From CAYONP01 sp964405335 (lineage in GTDB: Bacteria; Armatimonadota; UBA10988), in assembly GCA_964405335.1 (NCBI GenBank), contig CAYONP010000137.1:1-11365 (forward strand): a DNA stretch of 11,365 nucleotides. The letters run 5' to 3'. Under the pieces are notes generated by a model, which saw nothing but the letters and a program-made list of their open reading frames with translations, made no database searches and was not told where the DNA came from. Positions 1-7,779 of the stretch are shown one piece after another. Each line of letters starts with the position of its first letter. Within the stretch, counting starts at the first letter, position 1. The position numbers and the translations under genes are program-made.

Positions 1-157
1 GGGGGGCACGGGGGGGCTGGCCCGCCTGTGCCGCCGCCGAGGTGCGGGACAGAAGGGGGGGACACGCCGCCAGTGGCACCAACCGCCGATGTCAACGACA
101 AACTAACGCCTATGCCCTTCCCCACCCGATCCTTCGCCCAAGCCGGCGCGCCTCCTG
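1..157. other. Non-coding end region with G-runs, downstream of the lipoprotein gene
   Basis: No credible gene is visible here. The first 65 bases hold runs of six, six and seven G, and a GGGACAGA motif at 46-53 that recurs as the last eight bases of the window (inside GGGGACAGA, 11357-11365). An 8-mer GCCAGTGG at 69-76 also recurs at 11329-11336. The stretch lies just after the stop of the minus-strand lipoprotein gene, where a terminator would be expected, but I see no clear GC stem followed by a T-tract in the direction of that operon. It could be part of a dispersed repeat or poor-quality contig-end sequence. Confidence 0.5.
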
Positions 158-1066
158 CTACCAGCCGAGACGGAAGTCGGTGATCACATACCGCGGCGCG
201 CTGTCGCTGGTGTAGTCGTCGGCGGTCATCATCCGCTGCTTGTCCGGCATCTCGCTCAGCGGCCCGACGGTCAGCACCACCTTGGTGCCTCGGGCCGGGC
301 TGGCCACCATGCGGTTGACCCGCCCGTTCTCCATGCCCGGCGCCAGGACGTACATCGTCTCGCCGCGGAAGCGACCCTCGACCACCTCCTCGACGCGCAC
401 CTTCAGCACCGTCAGGCAGTCGTCATAGGGCACCGAGCCCGGCTCGGGCACGGTCGAGCCGCCGAGCACCTCGACCTTGACCACGATCTTCGTCTCGCCG
501 CTCTCGGCCGGGTGTTCGCGGTTCCGCGGCGCATCGGTCGCCTCGGCGTTGCGCCGGCGGTTCGCGCGCTCGGCCCGCTCGGTGTTGTCGCGCGAGGCGT
601 TCGGCGCGGTCTCGCGCTGGGCCGGCCGATTGAGGCCCGAGCCGGCCGGCGGGTCGATGCTGCGCACCGCCCCCGAACGCGAGTCGCGGGTGACCTCGGG
701 CGCCTCGGCCGGCCGGCGACGCACCGGCCGATCGGACACCGGCGCCTCGTCGGGCGGCGTGTCGGCCTTCTCAATCGCTTCGATGCTGCCGCCGCTCTCG
801 CCCGTCTTCTCGATCGGCGGCGCGGCATGGGGATCCATCGTCGGCGCGGCGTGGGGGTCCATCGCCGGGGCCGAGCTCGGTTGGCTGCGAATGGCCATGT
901 CGGACGGATCGGCCACCGGCGGCGGGCCCTCGTCGAGCACGGCGCGCAGGCCGCTGAGCGACTGCTCGCCCGCCCACGGCACTAGCGCGACCTCGACCTC
1001 GGCAGCCGAATCCGGCTCACAGCCGGCGAGAGCAAACAAGGCCAGGGCCAGGGCAATGCGTCGCAT
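158..1066 (-). CDS. Lipoprotein with disordered linker and small C-terminal domain, last gene of the acetylation operon
   Basis: A 302-residue predicted lipoprotein. Residues 1-16 form a short signal peptide ending in the lipobox LAGC (Cys16). The residues after Cys16 are Glu-Pro rather than Asp, which in enterobacteria would not give inner-membrane retention, so an outer-membrane location is possible. Residues about 45-190 are rich in Pro, Ala, Arg, Glu and Asp, look disordered, and contain two copies of MDPHAAP (69-75, 77-83). Residues about 193-302 look like a compact beta-rich domain with a VPYDDCL motif (212-218). The start lies 2 bp after the stop of the upstream SGNH gene, with a GGAG ribosome site inside that gene's end, implying translational coupling. 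I do not recognise the family by name. By position it may be an adaptor of the acetylation complex, comparable to AlgF (inference). The reading frame and lipobox are solid; the role is not. Confidence 0.85.
   Translation of the reverse strand: MRRIALALALFALAGCEPDSAAEVEVALVPWAGEQSLSGLRAVLDEGPPPVADPSDMAIRSQPSSAPAMDPHAAPTMDPHAAPPIEKTGESGGSIEAIEKADTPPDEAPVSDRPVRRRPAEAPEVTRDSRSGAVRSIDPPAGSGLNRPAQRETAPNASRDNTERAERANRRRNAEATDAPRNREHPAESGETKIVVKVEVLGGSTVPEPGSVPYDDCLTVLKVRVEEVVEGRFRGETMYVLAPGMENGRVNRMVASPARGTKVVLTVGPLSEMPDKQRMMTADDYTSDSAPRYVITDFRLGW
818..863 (-). repeat. Two-copy 24-bp in-frame tandem repeat encoding MDPHAAP
   Basis: Two near-identical 22-base segments, 818-839 and 842-863, repeat with a 24-base period and differ at two positions within the unit. 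They encode two copies of MDPHAAP plus one variable residue in the disordered spacer of the lipoprotein. The repeat stays in frame, so it can change spacer length without breaking the gene. Confidence 0.8.
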
Positions 1067-1068
1067 GG

Positions 1069-2220
1069 CTACTCCACCTCGGCGAGCGGGATGACCTGCC
1101 AGTCGTCAGCCCGGATCGAGAGATCGCGCACGGCGAACTGCCAGACCACCAGGCGGGCCCGCTCGAGCCGCTCGGGCTGCTGCGCCAGTCGCGCGCGAGA
1201 GCCGTTGACGCCGCCGTCGTTGAGAGCGATGACGTCATACGAGCGGCCGAGTTCAGCGGCCAACTGCTCGGCCAGGCCGGCGCCCGCACCCCATTCTAGC
1301 GTCTCGTCGCTGTAGATGTTGGTGAAGCTGTCGCCCAGCACCACCATCTGCGCCGGCGACTCGGGCGGCGACAGGCCCACCGGTCGCGGCACCGTCACTT
1401 CGCTCGGCGCATAGAGCGTGTCGGCCGGCAAGTCGAGCATGTCGTACAGGTCGCCCCGATGGCCGACCTCGACCGGCTCGCGCGCGGGCAACCCCTGCCA
1501 CCGCGGTCGCATCTCGCGCACCGCCGCGGCAACGGCCTCGCTGACCAGCATCAGCCCGCGGGGCGTCCAGTGCGTGTCGCGCGGCAGGTAGAGCGGCTCG
1601 CCCGCGTCGCGCGCGGCCCAGAGCAGCGGCGCTGGGTCGACCACCCGCACGCCCTCCGCGCGCAGCGCCGCGAACAGCGCCAGCTCGCCGGCATTCCGCG
1701 GCGGCGCCGGCGCTTCGGCCAGTGAGCCGACCAGCTTGTCGGGGTAGAGCGAGACCTTGTCGGGCACCGGCAGCACGACCAGCTCGATGCCGCGCGCGGC
1801 CAGCGCGTCGCGGAAGGAGACAATTGCCGTCAGCGGCCGACCCTCGCCGGCGGCCGACGAGACGGGCGGGCCGACAACGTGCCCCAGCCCGGGCCGGTAG
1901 AACAGCCAGCCATCGTCGCCGATCACAACTTTCTCGTTGCCGCGCCGCAGCAGCGCCGCCTGGAGCAGCATCACCGGCGGCCGAACCGCCTCGGCGACGA
2001 GTGACTCGCGCTCGAGCTGATCTTCCCACGAGTGTAGATGCTCGACCGTCGGCGGCGCGACAAAGAGCCAGACCAGGTGTGGCAGCCTGCGCTGCAGCCC
2101 GTCGGCGGCGAGCTGGCAGAACGGCACCAGGGCGATCAGCAGCACGAACCCGGCGCAGAGCAGCCGCGACCCGTCGGGCGGGTCGGGCAGCCGAGTTGTG
2201 CGCCAGCGCAGCTCCATCAT
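1069..2220 (-). CDS. Membrane-anchored AlgJ/AlgX-like SGNH O-acetyltransferase
   Basis: A 383-residue protein of the AlgX/AlgJ acetyltransferase family (SGNH hydrolase fold), which transfers acetyl groups to exported polysaccharides in the periplasm. One hydrophobic segment at about 20-37 looks like an uncleaved signal anchor, as in AlgJ. The segment GDDGWLFYRPG (101-111) is the usual family entry motif. The catalytic Asp and His are in DTHW (Asp215, His217), and the nucleophile is in GDSF (Ser298). It ends soon after the SGNH domain, so the C-terminal carbohydrate-binding module of Pseudomonas AlgX is absent. It follows the MBOAT gene by 7 bp, with a GAGG ribosome site before two consecutive ATG codons (2218-2220 and 2215-2217), either of which could be the start. 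All expected active-site residues are present. The glycan acceptor is unknown. Confidence 0.92.
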   Translation of the reverse strand: MMELRWRTTRLPDPPDGSRLLCAGFVLLIALVPFCQLAADGLQRRLPHLVWLFVAPPTVEHLHSWEDQLERESLVAEAVRPPVMLLQAALLRRGNEKVVIGDDGWLFYRPGLGHVVGPPVSSAAGEGRPLTAIVSFRDALAARGIELVVLPVPDKVSLYPDKLVGSLAEAPAPPRNAGELALFAALRAEGVRVVDPAPLLWAARDAGEPLYLPRDTHWTPRGLMLVSEAVAAAVREMRPRWQGLPAREPVEVGHRGDLYDMLDLPADTLYAPSEVTVPRPVGLSPPESPAQMVVLGDSFTNIYSDETLEWGAGAGLAEQLAAELGRSYDVIALNDGGVNGSRARLAQQPERLERARLVVWQFAVRDLSIRADDWQVIPLAEVE

Positions 2221-2227
2221 CGTCGCC

Positions 2228-3634
2228 TCAGAACCGGAAATAGAGGAACGGGTTGTAGGCCTGGGTGAACATCACCACCACGGCCACGAGCATCAAGACC
2301 AGCGCCCAGCGGGCCTTGGTCACGGTCACCGGCTCGACCAGCTCCCAGGTATCGGGCAGCAGCCAGACCGCGCCGGCGGCGGCGAACAGCGCCAGCAGGT
2401 GGTCGGGCGAGTAGAGCACGCCGGCGCTGAGCGTCGGCTGCAGCCCGCCGGCGAACATGGCGCCGAGGTAAGCCCAGGCCGCGCCGATGCCCTCGGCGCG
2501 GAAGAAGACCCAGGTGAGCAGGATCAGGCCGAAGGTGACGATCACGCGCAGCGCGCGCGGCGCGTTGGCATAGAGCGGCTGCTTGCCCATCAGCCGTTCG
2601 GCAATCAGCGCCGCGCCGTGGATCATGCCCCAGACCACGAAGGTCCATTCGGCGCCGTGCCACAGGCCGCCGAGGAACATGACCAGGATCAGGTTGCGAT
2701 AGGTCGTCGCCACGCCCCGGCGGTTGCCGCCGAGCGGAATGTAGAGATAGTCGCGCAGCCAGGTCGAGAGCGAGATGTGCCAGCGGCGCCAGAAATCGGT
2801 GATGCTGTCGGCGCGGTAAGGGTGGCAGAAGTTGCGCGGGAATTCGAAGCCGAGCATCAGCCCCAGCCCGACGGCCATGTCGCTGTAACCGCTGAAGTCG
2901 AAGTAGATCTGGAAGGCATAGCCGAGCACGCCGACCCAGGCCTCGGGCGCGGCCAGCGTCCCGGCGCCGAAGGCCGCGTCGGCGACCTCGCCGCACGGGT
3001 TGGCAAAGAGGATCTTCTTGACGAACCCGGCGACGAAGAAGAGCACCCCGAGCCCGAACTTGCGCACCGAATGCTCGCGCTCGACGAGCTGCTCGGCCAG
3101 CTCGTGGTAACGCACGATCGGCCCGGCAACGAGCTGCGGGAAGAGCGAGACGTAACAGGCGAAGTCGAGGAAGCTGCGCGCCGGCCGCGCCTGCCCGCGG
3201 TAGAGGTCGATGCTGTAGCTCATCGACTGAAAGGTGTAGAACGAGATGCCGACGGGGAGCGTGACCCGGAACACCTCCATCGTCGGGCGGCCCAGGTGTT
3301 CGAGGATCCAGTTGAGATTCGCCTGCGCGAAGCCGAGGTACTTGAACACCCCGAGCAGGGTCAGGTTGACCACCACCGAGAGCGCCACGCCGGCGCGCCG
3401 TTGCCGCTCGGGCGCCGGGCTGGCGCCCCACTCGCCAACGATCAGCTTGCCCGCGGCGTAGTCGATGATGGTCGAGAAGAGCATCAGGAAGACGAACCAG
3501 GGGTTGGCCCAGCCGTAGAAGAGGTAGCTGACGAGGGTCAGGAAGAGCGCTCGCCACGGTCGCGGGCAGGCGTAGTAGAGCGCCAGCACCGGGGGCAGGA
3601 AGTAGAACAGAAAGAGGTGCGAGGAGAAGACCAC
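2228..3634 (-). CDS. MBOAT-family membrane O-acyltransferase, AlgI-like
   Basis: A 468-residue polytopic inner-membrane protein of the MBOAT family, closest in layout to AlgI, which supplies acetyl groups from the cytoplasm for periplasmic polysaccharide acetylation. The N-terminus starts with MVFSS followed by the typical YFLPP. The family core is clear: FPQLVAGPI (165-173), IYFDFSGYSDMA (243-254), FWRRWHISLSTWLRDYLYIPLGG (conserved His286) and LGGLWHGAEW (His326, matching the essential AlgI histidine in established work). About ten or more hydrophobic segments span the chain. The start codon is GTG at 3632-3634, with GAGG just upstream, 12 bp after the stop of the larger SGNH gene. Position between two SGNH transferase genes supports a role as their acetyl donor. 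Length is normal for the family and no key residue is missing. Confidence 0.96.
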   Translation of the reverse strand: MVFSSHLFLFYFLPPVLALYYACPRPWRALFLTLVSYLFYGWANPWFVFLMLFSTIIDYAAGKLIVGEWGASPAPERQRRAGVALSVVVNLTLLGVFKYLGFAQANLNWILEHLGRPTMEVFRVTLPVGISFYTFQSMSYSIDLYRGQARPARSFLDFACYVSLFPQLVAGPIVRYHELAEQLVEREHSVRKFGLGVLFFVAGFVKKILFANPCGEVADAAFGAGTLAAPEAWVGVLGYAFQIYFDFSGYSDMAVGLGLMLGFEFPRNFCHPYRADSITDFWRRWHISLSTWLRDYLYIPLGGNRRGVATTYRNLILVMFLGGLWHGAEWTFVVWGMIHGAALIAERLMGKQPLYANAPRALRVIVTFGLILLTWVFFRAEGIGAAWAYLGAMFAGGLQPTLSAGVLYSPDHLLALFAAAGAVWLLPDTWELVEPVTVTKARWALVLMLVAVVVMFTQAYNPFLYFRF

Positions 3635-3646
3635 GGTGACCTCGCG

Positions 3647-5737
3647 CTAAGGCAGCGGGACCTTCGCCCAGGGGGCCCAGTAGTGCCACAGATCGCGGGC
3701 GACCACGGTCCAGATGACCAGCCGCTTGCCGTCCAGCGCGCCGGGCCCGCGCTGGGCCAGATTGGCGCGGATCTTCGGCCCGCTGCCGTGGGCCATGACC
3801 AGATCGATCGGCACCCCCAGCTCGCGCGCCAGGTGCGCCGAGACCCCGGCGTGGCCGCAGTCCTCGTGGTGGAACGTGCCGCAGAAACTGTCGCCGAGCA
3901 TCACGATGGGGCTGGTCGGGTCGTCCTCGTAGAGCGAGCCGTTGGGGTTGACCACCTGCTCGGCCACCAGCTCCATCGGCGGGAACTGCAGCTTCTCGGC
4001 GTCGGGTAACATGCCGCGCAGGTCGCCCATGCGGCTGAACGCCGCCTCGCGCGTGGTGTAGGCCCGTGGCGCCGGCAGATTGGCGAACCAGTCGTACTGC
4101 TTGACCCGCTCGGCCATCAGCCGCGCCGCCAGCCGCGCCGCGCGGTTTGACCAGTGGGTGTCCTGGAACATATAGAACGGCTCGTCCTCGGGCGTTTCGC
4201 CGGCCGCCGCGGCGACGAACTCAGGCAGCAGGTCGACCGCCTCGACGCCCGCCTCACCCAGCTCGAGCAGCAGCTTGCGGGTGTATGGCTGAGCGATGCT
4301 CATGCCCACAGGCAGCGGCCCGGCGGCGCGGGGATAGACCTCGGGCTTGGACGGAATGACGACCAGCAGCAGGTCGATCCCGCGAGCGGCGAGCTGCTGC
4401 TGATAGTCGACGATGGCCGGGAACGGGTCGCGCTCGTCGGCCTGCTCGCGCAGGTCGCCGGCGATCAGATACTCGAGCGAGCCACGGAAGAAGAGCTGGC
4501 CGTCGAGGCCGAACAGCGCCTTGATGCGCTCCGGCCGCGAGTCGAGCTGCGCCCGCACGAACGCCCGGTAGTCGGTCAGGCGCTCGGCCCAGGCTGCCCA
4601 GGTGCCGCCGTTGGCCGCCAGCTCGGCGCGCCAGCGCGCCAGATTGGACTCGTGCGCGGTCGCCGGCGAGGCAATCAGCACGAACTCGCCCGGCGGCTGC
4701 TCAGGCCGGCGGCGCGGTGGTCGCCCCTCGCCGTCGCCGCGCCGGCCGCGGCCGGGCGCGGCACCGGGCGTCGGCACCTCGCCGCCCTCGCCGACGGCGG
4801 GGATGGTCGGTTCGGCCGGCGCCTCGGTCGGCGCCTTGGCCGGGTCGGCGTCGACGCAGAAGACGAGGTAGAGGATGCGCCCCTCTTCGGGCTCGGCGCG
4901 CATCACCGCCGTCGGCGCCTCGAACGCGGTCTCACCGAGCAGCGCCCGAATCGGCTCCTCGGTCGCCTCATTCGGCCAGGGCCGCATGGCCGGTTCTTCG
5001 ACGAGGGTCGTGTTCGCCGTCGGGTACCAGGCCGAGGCGAGCTCGAAGAAGTAGGTCTTGACCTCGTCGTCGCTCAGCCAGCGGTGCAGGTAGTCGTCGC
5101 GGATGCGCTGCAGCAGCTCGATGGGGAGCTGGTGCCCGGCGACCTGGGCGAACATCTCGGCAAAGCCGTCGCCGTCGCCGTCGGTGACGCCCTTGACAAA
5201 GGTCACCGCCGGGTCGAACTCGACCTCGACCCAGAGCTGGAGCACCATCTCGTCGCGGCGCAGATAGACCGCGCTGATCTGCTGCAGCGGCACGCCGCCG
5301 TAGGGATTGCCCCAGGTCTGCTGGCTGACCGTGGCGAGCATGACCAGGAACGGCTCGGCGGCGGTGAAGTTCCACTTGGCCAAGTAGTCGGCCAGCAGGC
5401 CCGGCGCCATCGGTTGCACCTCGGCCAACGGCGTATCGGCCATGTCGTCGACCACCGTGCCGGGCACGAACAGCCCGTCGAAGGTGAGCGTGATCGGCTC
5501 GGGCGCCGGCGTCGGCGCCGTCAGGGTCTGGTTCGCCGTCTGGTAGAGCACCGGATTGTCGTGCCGTGCCTGCCAGTCGAGCAGCGCGCGCGTCGGTGCC
5601 TCGACCAGTCGCGCGGCGACCAGGGAGCTGGCCGGGTCAAAGCCCGAAGCCAGTGCCGCGACCGCGGCGCGGTCGGCCTCGCTCACCGGCACGGCGCCGG
5701 CGGCCAAGGCCACCAGGATGGCGAGCCGGGCGAGCAT
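3647..5737 (-). CDS. Secreted AlgX-like SGNH O-acetyltransferase with extra N-terminal domain
   Basis: About 696 residues, much longer than AlgJ or AlgX (roughly 390-480). Numbering is from the ATG at 5735-5737. Residues 1 to about 21 form a signal peptide with no later membrane segment, so the protein is probably periplasmic. Residues about 22-300 form a domain I do not recognise, with an acidic DGDGDG loop at 186-191 that resembles a calcium loop. A Pro/Gly/Arg-rich linker at about 301-350 leads to an AlgX/AlgJ-type SGNH domain (about 360-696) with DTHW (Asp526, His528) and GDSF (Ser617). No C-terminal carbohydrate-binding module follows. The stop of the propeller gene overlaps the start: a GTG at 5738-5740 immediately precedes the ATG, giving a 4-base overlap for GTG or 1 base for ATG, so translation is coupled. 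The catalytic residues indicate an active enzyme. Its division of labour with the smaller SGNH protein is inferred. Confidence 0.9.
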   Translation of the reverse strand: MLARLAILVALAAGAVPVSEADRAAVAALASGFDPASSLVAARLVEAPTRALLDWQARHDNPVLYQTANQTLTAPTPAPEPITLTFDGLFVPGTVVDDMADTPLAEVQPMAPGLLADYLAKWNFTAAEPFLVMLATVSQQTWGNPYGGVPLQQISAVYLRRDEMVLQLWVEVEFDPAVTFVKGVTDGDGDGFAEMFAQVAGHQLPIELLQRIRDDYLHRWLSDDEVKTYFFELASAWYPTANTTLVEEPAMRPWPNEATEEPIRALLGETAFEAPTAVMRAEPEEGRILYLVFCVDADPAKAPTEAPAEPTIPAVGEGGEVPTPGAAPGRGRRGDGEGRPPRRRPEQPPGEFVLIASPATAHESNLARWRAELAANGGTWAAWAERLTDYRAFVRAQLDSRPERIKALFGLDGQLFFRGSLEYLIAGDLREQADERDPFPAIVDYQQQLAARGIDLLLVVIPSKPEVYPRAAGPLPVGMSIAQPYTRKLLLELGEAGVEAVDLLPEFVAAAAGETPEDEPFYMFQDTHWSNRAARLAARLMAERVKQYDWFANLPAPRAYTTREAAFSRMGDLRGMLPDAEKLQFPPMELVAEQVVNPNGSLYEDDPTSPIVMLGDSFCGTFHHEDCGHAGVSAHLARELGVPIDLVMAHGSGPKIRANLAQRGPGALDGKRLVIWTVVARDLWHYWAPWAKVPLP

Positions 5738-7779
5738 CACTGGGCCACCCAGACGTACGGCCAGCGGTCGGTGGTCGGGTTCCAGCTATAGCGCACCGGC
5801 GTGCCGACGGCCTGTAGGTCGCGTAGTTCGGTGACGTAGATCTCGTAGTCGCCGGTCTCGTGGCTGTGCTGGCCCGGGCTGGCGCCATAGGCAAGCAGCC
5901 GGCCGTCGCCGCAGATGGTCGGGAAGTAGGTGTAGTTGTACGGCTCCGTCGGCGGCTGGCCGAGCAACTGCTTCGAGTCCTCTTCGCCAAGGCGCAGCAG
6001 GCGGAAGTCCTTCGGGCCCTGCACCCAGTAGAGATACTGCCCGTCGCGGGTGAACTGCGGCTCGCAGCCGCCGAGCTGGAACGTCGTCCGGCCGGCGGCG
6101 AAGGGGAAGAACTCGTTCGCCCGCGCGGTGCGCAGCACCATCGCGTCGAGGCTGGCGGTCACATCGCCGACCATGCCGACATCGAAGTTCGGAATCTCAA
6201 CGTCGTTCAGCGGCGCTTCTTCGCCGGTGGTGACGTTCAGCCGCCAGACCCGCCGGTCGCGGGCGAACAGGACCTCTCCGCCGCCGTTCTCCCAGCGCAG
6301 CGGGTGGCCGTCGGTCAGTTTGCGCGGCTCGCCGCCGTCGGCGGGCACGCTCCAGACCTCGGCCGCGCCACCGCGCCGGCCGTTGGCGAACAGCACCTGC
6401 CGGCCGTCGGGCGAGACCTGCGGCCGCAGGTAGGCGGCCCAGGCCAGCGGGTCGTTCGGCGCGTGGAGCTGAGTCAACTGCCGGAAGCCGGTGCCGTCGA
6501 GGTTGATCCGAAACAGCTCCCACGCCCCGGTCCGCCGCGACTCCCAGACGACGAAGCCCTGGTACCGCAAAGCCAGCGTCTGCATCGCGATCAGCTCGTC
6601 ATCGCTCGGCGTCGGCCCGCCCTCGAACGCCGGCGCCAGCGCCTCGCGCAGGCCGCGGGTCCGCTCGCGGAGCGTGCGCCAGACGGTGCCGTCGGGCTCA
6701 CCGCGATAGACCGTCAGGCCGCGCTCGAGAGTCGGCACGTAGACCATGTCGTCGACCACCAGCGGTGGCCACATGCAGCCAGTGATGACCTGGTTGAGGT
6801 CGGGCACGTTGCTCACCTGCAGCCGCTCGACCACCTCGCCGGTGGCCAGGTCGAAGGCGGTCAGCGAGCCGTCCTTGCCACCGGCCCAGCCGATGTCGCC
6901 GGTCGGCGTCGGCGGGCAGGGCCGCGGCGCGCCGGCGACCGAGGCCCAGACCTCGCGGCCCGACTCGGCGTCGACCGCGTGGATGCGCCCGTCGAGCGAG
7001 CCGTACAGCAGCTTGCCGTCGTGCAGCACCAGCGGCGACCAGTTCGACGGCCCGGTGCCCATCGCCGGTGCGTTCTCCGGCCGCGCCGACCAGAGCTCGC
7101 GGCCGGTCTCGCGGCTGAGGGCGAACAGCGCGTCGGTCGGCAGCTTGACGTAGATCGTGTCGCCGTCGAGCAACGGCATCGAGTCGACCGCGCCGCCGGC
7201 GTCGAAGCTCCAGAGCTGCGTCCCGCGGACCGCGTCGAGGGCATAGAGGTGCCCGTCGTACGACGGCACGTAGACCACCCCGTCATCGACCACCAGGCCG
7301 CTGCCCATCCGGTCGCCGAGGGTGAACTGCCACTGCTCGTCGCCGTCGTTGAGGTCGATGGCGAAGACCGCACCGGTGGCGCCGCCGCCGATGAAGATAG
7401 TGTTGTCGCCAACCACCGGCGTGGCGTAGAGCGTCTGGTCGACCTGCTTCTGCCACCGCACTGTGCCGTCGGCCGCGGCGAGGCAGTGCAACATGCCGTT
7501 GTCGCTGGCGGCGACCAACGTGTCGCCGACGACGGCGATGCCGCCGTAGACCCGCCCGCCGGCGTCGAACTGCCAGCGTATCGTGCCGGTCAGGCGGTCC
7601 AGCGCGTAGACGCTGTTGTCTCGGCTACCGATGTAGACCGTGTCGCCAACGACGGTCGGGGTCATGTAACAGCCCTGCTCGAACCCGACTTCCCACGCCT
7701 TTTCCAGCGGCGGGTAGAGGTCGGCTCGGGCGAGGGAGGCGGTCAGGACGATGAACCAGGCGGTTCGGCGCACACGCAT
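5737..7779 (-). CDS. Secreted double beta-propeller protein (PQQ-type plus TolB/PD40-type repeats)
   Basis: A 680-residue exported protein with a signal peptide at 1-19 (cleavage near ARA-D). Residues about 28-360 contain a series of PQQ/BamB-like blades, each with a pattern such as VYIGSRDNSVYALD, TG and RWQF. Residues about 405-665 change to TolB/PD40-type blades, for example SPDGRQVLFA, WSVPADGG with KLT, and FTRDGQYLYW. It therefore looks like two propellers in tandem. No enzyme motif is evident, and PQQ-type blades often serve binding or scaffold roles rather than holding a PQQ cofactor. The frame extends upstream to a GTG at 7804-7806, but the ATG at 7777-7779 is preferred because GGGAG lies 8 bases upstream and the signal peptide begins there. 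Its stop overlaps the start of the AlgX-like gene, tying it to the acetylation complex. The family call is firm; the function is inferred. Confidence 0.9.
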   Translation of the reverse strand: MRVRRTAWFIVLTASLARADLYPPLEKAWEVGFEQGCYMTPTVVGDTVYIGSRDNSVYALDRLTGTIRWQFDAGGRVYGGIAVVGDTLVAASDNGMLHCLAAADGTVRWQKQVDQTLYATPVVGDNTIFIGGGATGAVFAIDLNDGDEQWQFTLGDRMGSGLVVDDGVVYVPSYDGHLYALDAVRGTQLWSFDAGGAVDSMPLLDGDTIYVKLPTDALFALSRETGRELWSARPENAPAMGTGPSNWSPLVLHDGKLLYGSLDGRIHAVDAESGREVWASVAGAPRPCPPTPTGDIGWAGGKDGSLTAFDLATGEVVERLQVSNVPDLNQVITGCMWPPLVVDDMVYVPTLERGLTVYRGEPDGTVWRTLRERTRGLREALAPAFEGGPTPSDDELIAMQTLALRYQGFVVWESRRTGAWELFRINLDGTGFRQLTQLHAPNDPLAWAAYLRPQVSPDGRQVLFANGRRGGAAEVWSVPADGGEPRKLTDGHPLRWENGGGEVLFARDRRVWRLNVTTGEEAPLNDVEIPNFDVGMVGDVTASLDAMVLRTARANEFFPFAAGRTTFQLGGCEPQFTRDGQYLYWVQGPKDFRLLRLGEEDSKQLLGQPPTEPYNYTYFPTICGDGRLLAYGASPGQHSHETGDYEIYVTELRDLQAVGTPVRYSWNPTTDRWPYVWVAQ

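Noticed and set aside
2217..3689. Second minus-strand open frame (490 codons) overlapping the MBOAT gene
   Set aside because: It is an Arg/Ala/Gly-rich alternative frame without motifs. The other frame encodes a full MBOAT protein.
2198..4009. Long plus-strand open frame (603 codons) opposite the MBOAT and SGNH genes
   Set aside because: It is rich in His, Arg, Gln, Glu and Asp with no domain or membrane pattern, as expected of an antisense shadow in GC-rich DNA. The minus strand holds clear family motifs.
4154..5791. Long plus-strand open frame opposite the AlgX-like gene
   Set aside because: Composition is shadow-like, there is no ribosome site or motif, and it is fully antisense to a gene with catalytic motifs.
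5737..7779. PQQ-dependent dehydrogenase
   Set aside because: The blades are of PQQ type, but I see no dehydrogenase cofactor or active-site motif, and the second half is TolB/PD40-like, so a scaffold or binding propeller is more likely.
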